A DNA stretch of 64,000 nucleotides from Pedobacter insulae (lineage in GTDB: Bacteria; Bacteroidota; Bacteroidia; Sphingobacteriales; Sphingobacteriaceae). Of the stretch, positions 17,520 to 26,177 are shown piece by piece; position 1 is the first letter of the stretch, and every line of letters begins with the position of its first letter. Both the position numbers and the translations under genes were made by a program. A model generated the notes under the pieces. That model was given only the letters and a program-made list of their open reading frames with translations. It made no database searches and was not told where the DNA came from. Where the stretch lies: assembly GCF_900113525.1 (NCBI RefSeq), contig NZ_FOPP01000004.1, positions 248,001 through 312,000 on the forward strand. Reading direction: 5' to 3'.

Positions 17520-18443
17520 ATGAAAAAAATTATAGTAGCCTTTTTGGGTTTATTGGTATTTACGCAAGGGGCTAATGCGCAAAAAAAGACATCGGGAGCA
17601 ATTCAGTTTGAAACGACTGTAGACCCGGCTGCGTTGGCAACTGCTAACGGCATGCAACTAAGTGAAGAGATGAGGGCTCGTATGCCAAAGGCTATGAAAA
17701 CTAACTTCGAATTATTGTTCACTGCCACAAATGCAAGCTATATGCCTGTTATTGAAACGGAAGATAGCAATGGCGGTGGCGGCGGTGGCGGCATGGGTAG
17801 AATGATGATGCGTTTTGGTGGAGCAGGCGGTGCTAGGGAATACTATTATACTTTCGCTGATCAGAAATTAGTAGAAGTGTTTGAGCTCAGCGATACAACT
17901 TATGTTATGCAAAGTAAATTAACAGTTGCGAATCCTCCTCAAATGAACATGGGTGGCGGACAAAGACCTGGAGGTAACAACCCAGCTGCGGCCGCAAGTC
18001 AGAGTGCAGTGCAATTTCTACCTGGTCCTCCAACTTTAGAAGTAGTAAAAACTGATGAAACCAAAAAGATTTTGGGATTTGATTGCAAAAAAGCCATTGT
18101 GAAGTCTATTCGTAAGGCTAAGGTATTGGATATGGACAAAGATATTATTGATGAAACGGCTGTTTGGTACACCACTGATCTGGGTTTTAATTTCTCTCCT
18201 AATCCAAATATGTGGACAGAAGGCGCTGTTTTAGCTTTAGAAAACAAAGGTAATAGTACAGTTGCAACCAGTATCGAATATCGTGGTGTAAGCACTAAGG
18301 ATGTAACTGCCCCTAAAAAGGCAACTCCGATTACACAAGAAGAGTATCAGAAAAAAATGGAAAGCATGATGAACAGAATGAGAGGAATGGGAAATAATAG
18401 AGGTGGGGGAGCTGGACAAGCGAGAAGTATTATCATCAACTAG
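17520..18443 (+). CDS. GLPGLI-family secreted protein
   Basis: A 307-residue secreted protein with a clear signal peptide (MKKIIVAFLGLLVFTQGANAQ). The central FLPGPPTLEVVK is a variant of the GLPGLI signature of a Bacteroidota-specific family, and the following LGFDCKKAIVKS is typical of the family. A Gly-run followed by Met-rich sequence (residues about 81-95, then GGGQRPGGNN near 145) is an insertion not needed for the fold. The C-terminus is rich in Met, Arg and Gly. Start at ATG 17520; a TTG three codons earlier is less likely. Function unknown; members are often found near other envelope proteins. Confidence 0.82.
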   Translation: MKKIIVAFLGLLVFTQGANAQKKTSGAIQFETTVDPAALATANGMQLSEEMRARMPKAMKTNFELLFTATNASYMPVIETEDSNGGGGGGGMGRMMMRFGGAGGAREYYYTFADQKLVEVFELSDTTYVMQSKLTVANPPQMNMGGGQRPGGNNPAAAASQSAVQFLPGPPTLEVVKTDETKKILGFDCKKAIVKSIRKAKVLDMDKDIIDETAVWYTTDLGFNFSPNPNMWTEGAVLALENKGNSTVATSIEYRGVSTKDVTAPKKATPITQEEYQKKMESMMNRMRGMGNNRGGGAGQARSIIIN

Positions 18444-18464
18444 TTTTTTTAAAATATAATGGTT

Positions 18465-18495
18465 AAGCCTTTGGATTTTATCCAAGGGCTTTTTT
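18465..18495 (+). terminator. Intrinsic terminator after the GLPGLI gene
   Basis: AAGCCTTTGGAT pairs with ATCCAAGGGCTT around a TTT loop with one G-T pair, then a T-tract. It begins about 20 bases after the stop. Confidence 0.88.
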
Positions 18496-18561
18496 ATTGG
18501 ATTGCTGTTCTCCTTATAATTTGTTATGTTTATATAGTGCTAGATTACAACGTGCAAAAAA

Positions 18562-19404
18562 ATGGAAAAAGAGCAAAGATTTGTGTCCTTCAACTGTAAA
18601 TTAGTTCTTGTATTTATATTAGTCTTTGCATTTAAAAATGGAAATGCGCAAAGCGATTATACCTTAAACGGCGGTTTAAAAGTGACTGCGGATTTTACAA
18701 CAAAGGACTCCATACTTACGTTGACCTACAAAAATGTTGCGAATACATCATTACTGATATGGGTTGGCGACTTCGGAACCTCTTTTATCCTTAATCACAA
18801 TGATATTTCCGGTAAATATTTAGCCTCACCGATTGTAAACGAAATATATTTGATTCACAAAGATATAAAGACTTTTAAAAATTACGAGAGTTATTTCTTA
18901 AGAAATGATAGTAATGAGCTTAATCTTTACAACTATAGGAATTTAGATAATGATCAGTTTATTCAAGTAAAGCTATCCTTAAATAATGACAGTCTTATAA
19001 ATTACCTTAAAAGTGGTAAACTTTTAATTAAAGGTGTCGTAACATTTTTAAACCAACCAAAAGTTGATATGGACGGCGATTTTAAGGACTCTTATTTAAT
19101 ACAGGATTTAAGTTCCCTAAAAAAGTGGTTAACAATGGTTGGAAATTATACACCTTTATTGCGTGAACATAGTGCTTATTTGGATCCTATTATTTTGAAA
19201 GGAATTTCTTTTAAATTTAATAGGCCTAATAACGATCAGGTGCTCAATGGGAGGTCTTGGAACCCGCATTATGCAGATCTTTCAAAAGCAGGACTGGTAA
19301 AACCTACAAATAGCGTTGAGGGGATTGCAAATTTTGCATCCTTTGAAAAGCTATACCGCTTTGCTAACAAGCATTATTTTACGACTAGGATAAGAATAAA
19401 ATAG
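18562..19404 (+). CDS. Secreted protein of unknown function
   Basis: I do not recognise this 280-residue protein. It has an N-terminal signal peptide: a short charged start, then KLVLVFILVFAFKNGNAQ with a likely cut after NAQ. The mature part is rich in Asn, Asp and Leu, lacks cysteine and has no catalytic motif I can name; alternating hydrophobic residues suggest a beta-rich fold. It is a single gene between the GLPGLI terminator and the thrS promoter region, and its base composition resembles its neighbours. It is probably periplasmic or surface exposed. Confidence 0.75.
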   Translation: MEKEQRFVSFNCKLVLVFILVFAFKNGNAQSDYTLNGGLKVTADFTTKDSILTLTYKNVANTSLLIWVGDFGTSFILNHNDISGKYLASPIVNEIYLIHKDIKTFKNYESYFLRNDSNELNLYNYRNLDNDQFIQVKLSLNNDSLINYLKSGKLLIKGVVTFLNQPKVDMDGDFKDSYLIQDLSSLKKWLTMVGNYTPLLREHSAYLDPIILKGISFKFNRPNNDQVLNGRSWNPHYADLSKAGLVKPTNSVEGIANFASFEKLYRFANKHYFTTRIRIK

Positions 19405-19437
19405 CTTAGTTCGATTACAACCTTTGGTTATTTTGCC

Positions 19438-19445
19438 TATCTTTG
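19438..19445 (+). promoter_or_regulatory. Candidate -7 element for thrS operon
   Basis: TATCTTTG fits TAnnTTTG and would give a leader of about 64 bases. No good -33 partner is visible. A 7-bp hairpin lies in the predicted leader. Confidence 0.4.
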
Positions 19446-19453
19446 CCTAATAA

Positions 19454-19474
19454 AAATCACGTAGTAGGTGATTT
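19454..19474 (+). promoter_or_regulatory. Small hairpin in the thrS leader
   Basis: AAATCAC (19454-19460) pairs exactly with GTGATTT (19468-19474) around the loop GTAGTAG, 38 bases before the thrS ATG. thrS is autoregulated through leader structures in E. coli, but whether this stem does anything is unknown. Confidence 0.35.
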
Positions 19475-19512
19475 AATTAATTATTTTTTCAAATTCTAGA
19501 TCATAGTTGTAG

Positions 19513-21438
19513 ATGATTAACATTACTTTACCTGACGGTTCTACTCGTCAGTACGAAAAGGGTACCTCAGCCCATCAAATCGCCTTGTCCATTTCGGAAG
19601 GCTTAGCAAGAAACGTTTTAGCAGCAGAAGTTAACGGAGAAATCTGGGATTCATCGCGTGCAATTGAAACCGATTCGTCAGTAAAATTATTAACATGGAG
19701 CGATGCCGCGGGTAAAGCTACCTTTTGGCATTCATCAGCTCATTTAATGGCCGAAGCGCTTGAGGCACTTTACCCAGGAACTAAATTCGGTATTGGTCCG
19801 GCTATTGAAACAGGGTTTTACTATGACGTTGATTTTGGAGATCGTGAATTTTCTTCGGATGATTTTAAGGCGATTGAAACCAAAATTATTGAATTGGCCA
19901 AACAAAAAGAGTTATTCACACGGGAAAGTGTTTCTAAGGCTGATGCCATTAAATACTTTACGGAGAAGGGCGACGAGTATAAATTGGACCTTTTAGAAGG
20001 TTTAGAAGATGGAAAAATCACTTTTTATACCCAGGGAGCTTTTACCGACTTATGTCGCGGACCGCATATCCCAAATACAGGATTTGTTAAGGCTGTGAAA
20101 TTGATGAACGTAGCTGGTGCTTACTGGCGTGGTGATGAAACAAAAAAACAGTTAACCCGTATATATGGTGTAACTTTTCCGAAGGCTAGTGAGTTAACAG
20201 AATATTTGTTGATGATCGAGGAAGCAAAGAAACGGGATCATCGTAAGTTGGGTAAAGAGCTTGAGCTGTTTATGTTCTCGGAAAAAGTAGGGATGGGTTT
20301 GCCAATGTGGCTGCCAAAAGGAACTGCACTTCGTGAGCGTTTAGCACAATTTTTAACCAAAGCGCAAGTTAAATCGGGTTATGAGCAAGTAATTACCCCA
20401 CATATTGGTCATAAAAATTTGTACGTAACTTCTGGTCACTATGAGAAATATGGGAAAGATAGTTTTCAGCCTATAAAAACACCTCAGGAGGGTGAGGAAT
20501 TTTTCTTGAAGCCCATGAATTGTCCGCATCATTGCGAGATGTATAAATTTAAGCCACGTTCTTATAAAGATTTACCTGTTCGTTTTGCCGAATTTGGTAC
20601 CGTATATCGTTATGAGCAAAGTGGAGAATTGCATGGTTTAACACGTGTTCGTGGATTTACGCAAGATGATGCGCATTTATTCTGTAGACCCGATCAGGTT
20701 AAAGAAGAGTTTAAGAAAGTAATTGACCTGGTGTTATACGTTTTTAAATCGTTAGGATTTGACAATTATATTGCCCAGGTATCTTTACGTGATCCCGAGA
20801 ATAAAGCAAAATATATAGGTTCCGATGAAAACTGGAAATTAGCGGAAACGGCAATTATAGAAGCTGCTGAAGAAATGGGATTGCCAACTGTTGTAGAGCT
20901 TGGAGAAGCAGCGTTCTATGGTCCAAAGCTAGATTTTATGGTGCGCGATGCATTGGGTCGTAAGTGGCAATTGGGTACCATCCAGGTGGATTATAATTTA
21001 CCTGAGCGTTTTGAGTTGGAATATACCGGAAGTGATAACTTGAAACATCGTCCGGTTATGATTCACCGTGCCCCGTTTGGTTCACTAGAGCGCTTTGTAG
21101 CAGTTTTGATTGAACACTGTGCAGGGAACTTCCCGTTATGGCTTTCTCCTGAGCAATATATTATTTTGCCGATCTCAGAAAAGTATGAAGATTATGCAAA
21201 AAAAGTTTCAAATGAATTAAATAATTCCGATATTCGCGGGCTGATAGACTTTCGAGATGAGAAGATTGGAAGGAAAATTAGAGATGCTGAGGTTAAAAAA
21301 TTGCCTTATATGCTCATTATCGGTGAAAAAGAAGCGGAAGAAGGTAAGGTTTCGGTTCGTAAACACGGAGAAGGAGATTTGGGAGCGATGACTTTAGCAG
21401 AGTTTAGTGAGTTAATTATTAAAGAAATTACAGTTTAA
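19513..21438 (+). CDS. thrS: Threonyl-tRNA synthetase
   Basis: ThrRS charges tRNA-Thr. The 641-residue protein has the full bacterial layout: N-terminal TGS domain (residues 1-60), the editing/SAD domain with [11 protein letters not shown] and the zinc-type [10 protein letters not shown] segment, the class II core and a C-terminal anticodon-binding domain. In the core, [10 protein letters not shown] holds the zinc Cys, [11 protein letters not shown] a zinc His, and [14 protein letters not shown] the motif 3 region. It leads a thrS-infC-rpmI-rplT cluster, an order conserved in many bacteria. A 13-base gap separates it from infC. Confidence 0.98.
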   Translation: MINITLPDGSTRQYEKGTSAHQIALSISEGLARNVLAAEVNGEIWDSSRAIETDSSVKLLTWSDAAGKATFWHSSAHLMAEALEALYPGTKFGIGPAIETGFYYDVDFGDREFSSDDFKAIETKIIELAKQKELFTRESVSKADAIKYFTEKGDEYKLDLLEGLEDGKITFYTQGAFTDLCRGPHIPNTGFVKAVKLMNVAGAYWRGDETKKQLTRIYGVTFPKASELTEYLLMIEEAKKRDHRKLGKELELFMFSEKVGMGLPMWLPKGTALRERLAQFLTKAQVKSGYEQVITPHIGHKNLYVTSGHYEKYGKDSFQPIKTPQEGEEFFLKPMNCPHHCEMYKFKPRSYKDLPVRFAEFGTVYRYEQSGELHGLTRVRGFTQDDAHLFCRPDQVKEEFKKVIDLVLYVFKSLGFDNYIAQVSLRDPENKAKYIGSDENWKLAETAIIEAAEEMGLPTVVELGEAAFYGPKLDFMVRDALGRKWQLGTIQVDYNLPERFELEYTGSDNLKHRPVMIHRAPFGSLERFVAVLIEHCAGNFPLWLSPEQYIILPISEKYEDYAKKVSNELNNSDIRGLIDFRDEKIGRKIRDAEVKKLPYMLIIGEKEAEEGKVSVRKHGEGDLGAMTLAEFSELIIKEITV

Positions 21439-21451
21439 ATAGCAAAAACAT

Positions 21452-22021
21452 TTGGCATTAGGAAGACCAGGATTTAATAGGGGACCACGTCCTCCTTTTA
21501 AGAAAAAAGAAGCAGAACATAATATTAATCAGTATATCAGAGCTCAAGAGGTGAGATTAGCTGGCGATAATGTTGAGCCAGGGATTTATCCCTTGTCAAA
21601 AGCTTTGGCACTTGCTGATGAGTTAGAACTTGACCTAGTTGAGATTTCGCCAAATGCGGTTCCGCCGGTTTGTAGAATAATCGATTATAGCAAATTTGTT
21701 TACGAGCAAAAGAAGAAGCAGAAAGAGATTAAAGCAAATGCTAAGCAAACTGTAATTAAAGAAATTCGTTTCGGACCGAATACGAATGATCACGATTTTC
21801 AATTTAAGTTAAAGCATGCAATTAGCTTTTTGGAAAATGGGGAGAAAGTAAGAGCTTACGTACACTTTAAAGGTAGAGCGATTGTTTACAAAGAGCAGGG
21901 CGAAATCTTATTGTTAAAGTTTGCTCAGGCATTAGAGGATATCGGTAAGGTAGAATTGTTGCCTAAATTAGAAGGAAAGCGAATGTTTTTAACACTTGCA
22001 CCTAAAGTAGCAAAGAAGTAA
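21452..22021 (+). CDS. infC: Translation initiation factor IF-3
   Basis: IF-3 binds the 30S subunit and proofreads start-codon pairing. The 189-residue protein shows the N-domain ([31 protein letters not shown]), the linker [15 protein letters not shown] and the C-domain ([27 protein letters not shown]). The N-terminal extension [16 protein letters not shown] is typical of the Bacteroidota. There is no ATG near the start. TTG at 21452 is the best start, fitting the widespread use of weak start codons by infC, which lets IF-3 limit its own synthesis. Confidence 0.95.
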   Translation: MALGRPGFNRGPRPPFKKKEAEHNINQYIRAQEVRLAGDNVEPGIYPLSKALALADELELDLVEISPNAVPPVCRIIDYSKFVYEQKKKQKEIKANAKQTVIKEIRFGPNTNDHDFQFKLKHAISFLENGEKVRAYVHFKGRAIVYKEQGEILLLKFAQALEDIGKVELLPKLEGKRMFLTLAPKVAKK

Positions 22022-22047
22022 TAAATTATATAAATTAAAACAGGGTT

Positions 22048-22248
22048 ATGCCAAAAATGAAAACCAATTCCAGTGCTAAAAAGCGCTTCACGCTTACTGG
22101 AACAGGTAAAATCGCAAGAAAGAACGCATACAAAAGTCACATTTTAACAAAAATGAGCACTAAACGTAAGCGTAATTTAGGCCAGACAAGTCTGGTAAGT
22201 GACGCTGATATGGGCAACGTTAAACGTATGCTTTGCATCGGTAAATAA
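22048..22248 (+). CDS. rpmI: Ribosomal protein bL35
   Basis: A 66-residue basic protein with the bL35 signature [14 protein letters not shown] and KRKRNLGQ. It is a small 50S subunit protein. It lies 26 bases after infC and 69 bases before rplT, in the conserved order. Confidence 0.97.
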   Translation: MPKMKTNSSAKKRFTLTGTGKIARKNAYKSHILTKMSTKRKRNLGQTSLVSDADMGNVKRMLCIGK

Positions 22249-22317
22249 TTAATTTTTAACCAGATACTCGGTACCTAAGATTGTTAATACAACACCGCTT
22301 ATCAAAAACAACACATT

Positions 22318-22662
22318 ATGCCACGTTCGGTAAACGCAGTAGCTGCTAGACGCAGAAGAAAAAAAGTCCTAAATATGGCCAAAGGCTATTGGGGATCAAG
22401 AAGCAAGGTATTTACCATTGCTAAAAACACGGTAGAAAAAGGTTTGCAATATGCATACCGTGACCGTAAAGTTAAGAAAAGAGAATTCCGCGGATTGTGG
22501 ATCCAACGTATCAACGCTGGAGCACGTGAGCACGGTGTATCTTACTCTCAATTAATTGGTAAATTGACTGCAAAAAATATCGGTTTAAACCGTAAAGTTT
22601 TAGCAGATTTAGCAATGAACCATAAAGATGCTTTCAAAGCAATCATTGATGCAGTAAAATAA
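22318..22662 (+). CDS. rplT: Ribosomal protein bL20
   Basis: A 114-residue 50S protein needed early in large-subunit assembly. It has the family start [27 protein letters not shown], and [13 protein letters not shown]. In other bacteria bL20 represses its own operon through a leader structure. The 69-base rpmI-rplT gap could hold such a site, but I see no clear fold by eye. The cluster ends at a strong terminator 25 bases downstream. Confidence 0.98.
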   Translation: MPRSVNAVAARRRRKKVLNMAKGYWGSRSKVFTIAKNTVEKGLQYAYRDRKVKKREFRGLWIQRINAGAREHGVSYSQLIGKLTAKNIGLNRKVLADLAMNHKDAFKAIIDAVK

Positions 22663-22686
22663 GATAGCTATATTTTATAAGGAAAA

Positions 22687-22718
22687 GGGGATAACGTTAA
22701 GTTATTCCCTTTTTTTTT
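22687..22718. terminator. Bidirectional terminator between rplT and the hydroxylase gene
   Basis: GGGGATAAC and GTTATTCCC form a 9-bp stem with a GTTAA loop. Nine T residues follow on the plus strand, and TTTTCC follows on the minus strand. The stem and T-tract overlap the last codons and stop of the leftward hydroxylase gene, whose C-terminus EKKR is encoded by the A-rich complement of the T-tract. Confidence 0.88.
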
Positions 22719-23601
22719 CTGCTTCCCTAAGCTCCTGCTGCATTACCTTCGCAATTTTTGTACTGCCATCATGGCTCCATCCCGGGGGATTTAAGATATA
22801 TTTTATTTTATCCCTAAACTTTGGTGCTTTTTTCACATCATTGGTTAAGGCAATAAATTCATGGAAAATGATATTAATCGGGCCAGTATCCTTCAATGGG
22901 GTGGTGAGTCCGTATTTAATCACATCTTCAGGAAGTTCTTCCTGAAAAGTCCCGAACCATCTGTCCCATAAAATTAAAACCATTCCCATATTTTTGTCCA
23001 GGTAGCGCACATTGCTGGCGTGGTGTACCCGGTGATGAGATGGCGTGACAAAGATATACTCGAACCATGGATGCAATTTTCCAATAGCCTGAGTATGAAC
23101 TAGGTTTCCGTAAATCTGGGTAATAAGGTAAGCAAAAAGTATATCTGCCGCAGTAAAGCCCATAAAGGCTAAGGGGAGATAAAAGAATACTCGATATAGC
23201 GGTTCAAACACCGTAGATCGGAATCCTGTGGTTAAATTAAAATGTTCTGAAGAATGATGGGTAACATGCATCGCCCAAAAAAACCTCACATAATGGCCCA
23301 CCGTATGCAGGAACCAGTATAGAAAGTCTTGTACCAGAATGAGAACAATCCAATAAATCCAAATATTTGAGATCTCGAATAAGCGAAATTGGTAGCAATA
23401 GGCCAACAAGAAGAAAGTAGCCGTTTTCATTGCCAAATTAATGAGTACGGCGACTGTCATTAAATACATATTAGTCCAGGTATCTCTTTTGACATAGATC
23501 TTCTTGTCGTGCATATAGCTGAAATACATTTCAACTATGGTGAGCAAAATTACAAAACCAAACAAGCCACCTATTGAAAGATCACTTCCTGTAAACTTCA
23601 T
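22702..23601 (-). CDS. Sterol desaturase / fatty acid hydroxylase superfamily protein
   Basis: A 299-residue membrane di-iron oxygenase. Four or so hydrophobic segments frame the histidine clusters: HTVGH and HVTHHSSEH in the first half and PSHHRVHHASN in the second, the standard HxxxH, HxxHH, HxxHH set. The reaction is C-H hydroxylation or desaturation of a lipid chain; members in Bacteroidota are often assigned to fatty-acid or sphingolipid-like substrates, but the substrate cannot be read here. It is the last gene of a leftward operon with the S4 protein and aroB; three bases separate it from the aroB stop. Confidence 0.88.
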   Translation of the reverse strand: MKFTGSDLSIGGLFGFVILLTIVEMYFSYMHDKKIYVKRDTWTNMYLMTVAVLINLAMKTATFFLLAYCYQFRLFEISNIWIYWIVLILVQDFLYWFLHTVGHYVRFFWAMHVTHHSSEHFNLTTGFRSTVFEPLYRVFFYLPLAFMGFTAADILFAYLITQIYGNLVHTQAIGKLHPWFEYIFVTPSHHRVHHASNVRYLDKNMGMVLILWDRWFGTFQEELPEDVIKYGLTTPLKDTGPINIIFHEFIALTNDVKKAPKFRDKIKYILNPPGWSHDGSTKIAKVMQQELREAEKKRE

Positions 23602-23604
23602 TTT

Positions 23605-24663
23605 TTATAAACTATTATAGTGCTTTATACTACTTAAAATATCTGCATCGGTAACGCGACAATTGAAGGTGCAATGCCCAATCCTTTCCAAAAGTGAGAA
23701 CATGATATAGCCGTCTTCATTCTTCTTATCGCTCTGCATCAATTCGATTAAGGTATTAAAGTTTTTTTCTGCAATGGTATATTTCGGATAGATCGAAGTA
23801 ATATAGGTACAGATATCATTCAATTCATCCGTTTTCAGGTCGCAATACTTAACAGAAAGAAAAGCTTCACAAATCATCCCAATAGCAATGGCTTCACCAT
23901 GTGTAAGCGGCTTTTTATCGTGCGTTAAGGCATAGCTTTCAACGGCGTGACCAATGGTGTGACCGAAATTCAAAATTTTACGCAAGCCTTTTTCTAATGG
24001 ATCCTCCGTTACTACTTCATTTTTAATTTGAATTGAACGATAAACATTTGCGGGGGTAACCTCCTGGTATTCATTAAGCTTCAAGGCCTGATAATAATCA
24101 TGATCGGCAATGAGCCCATGTTTAATCATTTCGGCGAAACCTGACAGCATTTCTCTCTTAGAAAGCGTAGTTAAAAAGGTATGTTCAATAAATACCGCTT
24201 TCGGTAAGCTAAATGTACCCACCATATTTTTTACATGATCAATATCGATACCTGTCTTACCTCCCACGGAGGCATCAACCTGGGATAATAGGGTAGTGGG
24301 AATGTTCATAAAATCTATCCCTCTTTTATACGTGGATGCTATAAAACCACCCATATCTGTAATGACGCCGCCTCCTAAATTGATCATTAAACATTTACGG
24401 TCAGCTCCAAAATCAAGTAAGGTCTTCCAAATTCCGATGCAAAAATCGATATTCTTATTCTCTTCTCCCGGATCGGTTTCGATAATGTCGAAATCTTCTA
24501 GATCGTCTAAAAACGACCTAAAAATTGGAATGCACAATGCCGATGTGTTTGTATCCACAAATACGAAGACTTTACTGTACTTATTTTGGTGTACAATATC
24601 TTTTAACGGAGCTAATCCTGATTCAAAATAAATTGAGTGTCCAGCGCTTTTTATCGGTTCCAT
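23605..24663 (-). CDS. aroB: 3-dehydroquinate synthase
   Basis: AroB makes 3-dehydroquinate from DAHP, the second step of the shikimate pathway, using NAD+ and a divalent metal. The 352-residue protein has MINLGGGVITDMGGFIAS at the NAD site, RGIDFMNIPTTLLSQVDASVGGKTG, the metal ligand segment EMIKHGLIAD, and the FGHTIGHAVE motif. Its start codon shares a base with the stop of the S4 gene (TAATG), which fixes the ATG and implies coupled translation. No other aro gene is in the window. Confidence 0.97.
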   Translation of the reverse strand: MEPIKSAGHSIYFESGLAPLKDIVHQNKYSKVFVFVDTNTSALCIPIFRSFLDDLEDFDIIETDPGEENKNIDFCIGIWKTLLDFGADRKCLMINLGGGVITDMGGFIASTYKRGIDFMNIPTTLLSQVDASVGGKTGIDIDHVKNMVGTFSLPKAVFIEHTFLTTLSKREMLSGFAEMIKHGLIADHDYYQALKLNEYQEVTPANVYRSIQIKNEVVTEDPLEKGLRKILNFGHTIGHAVESYALTHDKKPLTHGEAIAIGMICEAFLSVKYCDLKTDELNDICTYITSIYPKYTIAEKNFNTLIELMQSDKKNEDGYIMFSLLERIGHCTFNCRVTDADILSSIKHYNSL

Positions 24664-24869
24664 TAAATAACTTCAATTATACTGCCCATAAAATCTATTT
24701 TATCACCAACGCGAACCTTTAATCGTTTTCTGTTATCTACCTGTCCATTGTATTTTACTAAGCCTTCTTCCACAACAGTTTGGGCTTCTCCGCCACTTTG
24801 AACCAAACCGGTCGCTTTTAAGAGTGCAATTAAGGGAATAAATTCGCCTTCTAATTTAAATTGTATCAT
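24663..24869 (-). CDS. S4-domain RNA-binding protein, YbcJ-like
   Basis: A 68-residue single S4 domain protein similar to E. coli YbcJ: LLKATGLVQSGGEAQTVV, then EGLVKYNGQVDNRKRLKV, then GDKIDF. S4 domains bind structured RNA, often rRNA. No catalytic domain is attached. It is the first gene of the operon, with a TAAATTTG promoter element eight bases upstream of its ATG, and its stop overlaps the aroB start. Confidence 0.88.
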   Translation of the reverse strand: MIQFKLEGEFIPLIALLKATGLVQSGGEAQTVVEEGLVKYNGQVDNRKRLKVRVGDKIDFMGSIIEVI

Positions 24870-24876
24870 TGTGAAG

Positions 24877-24884
24877 CAAATTTA
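24877..24884 (-). promoter_or_regulatory. -7 element for S4-aroB-hydroxylase operon
   Basis: The leftward strand reads TAAATTTG, a full match to TAnnTTTG, with only a few bases between the expected transcription start and the ATG at 24869. It faces away from the proline dehydrogenase promoter about 45 bases to the right. Confidence 0.5.
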
Positions 24885-24928
24885 CAATTATTTATAAAGG
24901 GTTTTGCCTTTACAATGAATTGAATTTA

Positions 24929-24936
24929 TATTTTTG
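24929..24936 (+). promoter_or_regulatory. -7 element for proline dehydrogenase
   Basis: TATTTTTG fits TAnnTTTG. A TTTG at 24903-24906 lies 22 bases upstream, within the known 17-23 range. The expected leader is about 24 bases. Confidence 0.55.
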
Positions 24937-24963
24937 CACTCCACTGACCAATTAAGTATAAGA

Positions 24964-26148
24964 ATGGAAGTATCTCCCAAAAAAATAATAAACTTTGACA
25001 ATACAGAAATTGCTTTTCGCAATAAGTCGAATGCAGAGTTAAATCAGGGCTTTTGGCTTTTTAAAATGATAAGCAGTAATTTTTTAACTCAGGTTGGTCC
25101 ACCTATTGCCAATTTTCTGTTAAATGTCGGTTTTCCCATAAAATGGGCTATTAAAGCGACTATTTTTAAACAATTTTGCGGTGGCGAGACGATCGAAGAA
25201 TGTGAAAATACCATTGCTCAATTACATCAGGGCAAGGTGGGGACTATTTTAGATTACTCTGTTGAGGGAGAAGAGGAAGAAGAGGTGTTTAACTTTACCT
25301 GCGAAGAAATTATCCGTACAATTGAACGTGCGGACGGCGATATCCGTATTCCAATTACCGTTTTCAAAGTAACCGGGATTGGCCGTTTTGCCTTATTGGA
25401 AAAACTGGATGCTAAACAGACGTTAACACCAAGTGAAACTGAAGAGTACGAAAGAGTTAAAGCCAGATGCGAGAAAATCTGTAAGACTGCTTACGATAGA
25501 CATGTACCGATTATGATCGATGCCGAAGAAACCTGGATTCAAGATACGATTGATGAATTGGCTTTGGAGATGATGACCAAGTATAATAAAGAAAAATTAA
25601 TTGTTTATAATACCTATCAAATGTACCGCCATGATAAGTTAGCAGATTTAAAGGCTGATTATTTGATAGCAAAGGAAACCGGATTTATTTTAGGTGTAAA
25701 GATGGTTCGGGGTGCCTATATGGAAAAGGAGCGCAAGAGGGCAGAAGAGATGGGTTATCCCTCACCAATACAACCTGATAAGGCTTCGTCTGATAGAGAT
25801 TATGACGAATCTTTACGTTTCTGCGTAAAGCATCTTGATCAGATTGGTATTGTGTGTGGAACGCATAATGAAGAAAGTTCGCGCTTGCTCACTACTTTAA
25901 TTGATGAAAATAATATACCTCATAACCATCCACATGTGTATTTTGCGCAATTATTGGGTATGAGTGATAATCTGAGTTTCAATTTATCCGATGCTGGATA
26001 CAACGTTGCTAAATATGTTCCTTACGGACCGATTAAAGCAGTAATGCCTTATTTATTTAGGCGTGCCCAAGAAAATACCTCCGTTGCCGGGCAAACAGGT
26101 CGTGAGCTTAGTTTAATCGCTAAGGAAAAAGCCAGAAGAAAGTTGTAA
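24964..26148 (+). CDS. Proline dehydrogenase
   Basis: A single-function FAD-dependent proline dehydrogenase (about 394 residues) oxidising L-proline to pyrroline-5-carboxylate. It resembles the eukaryotic-type PRODH family of Bacteroidota more than the proline dehydrogenase domain of PutA. Signature segments are LGVKMVRGAYMEKERKRA in the TIM barrel and, at the C-terminus, LFRRAQENTSVAGQTGRE with the substrate-binding RRAxEN arginines. I use ATG 24964; the frame extends ten codons further to a TTG, but that lies inside the -7 element. The P5C dehydrogenase partner is not in the window. Confidence 0.93.
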   Translation: MEVSPKKIINFDNTEIAFRNKSNAELNQGFWLFKMISSNFLTQVGPPIANFLLNVGFPIKWAIKATIFKQFCGGETIEECENTIAQLHQGKVGTILDYSVEGEEEEEVFNFTCEEIIRTIERADGDIRIPITVFKVTGIGRFALLEKLDAKQTLTPSETEEYERVKARCEKICKTAYDRHVPIMIDAEETWIQDTIDELALEMMTKYNKEKLIVYNTYQMYRHDKLADLKADYLIAKETGFILGVKMVRGAYMEKERKRAEEMGYPSPIQPDKASSDRDYDESLRFCVKHLDQIGIVCGTHNEESSRLLTTLIDENNIPHNHPHVYFAQLLGMSDNLSFNLSDAGYNVAKYVPYGPIKAVMPYLFRRAQENTSVAGQTGRELSLIAKEKARRKL

Positions 26149-26177
26149 ATTAGTTCGTAGTTAGCTTATCGAAATTG

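Noticed and set aside
17755..17800. Frameshift in the glycine-rich run of the GLPGLI gene
   Set aside because: The frame is uninterrupted across the GGC/GGT run and conserved family sequence follows in the same frame.
19404..19512. T-box riboswitch upstream of thrS
   Set aside because: No T-box sequence (TGGNACC-like) or specifier stem is visible; only a small hairpin.
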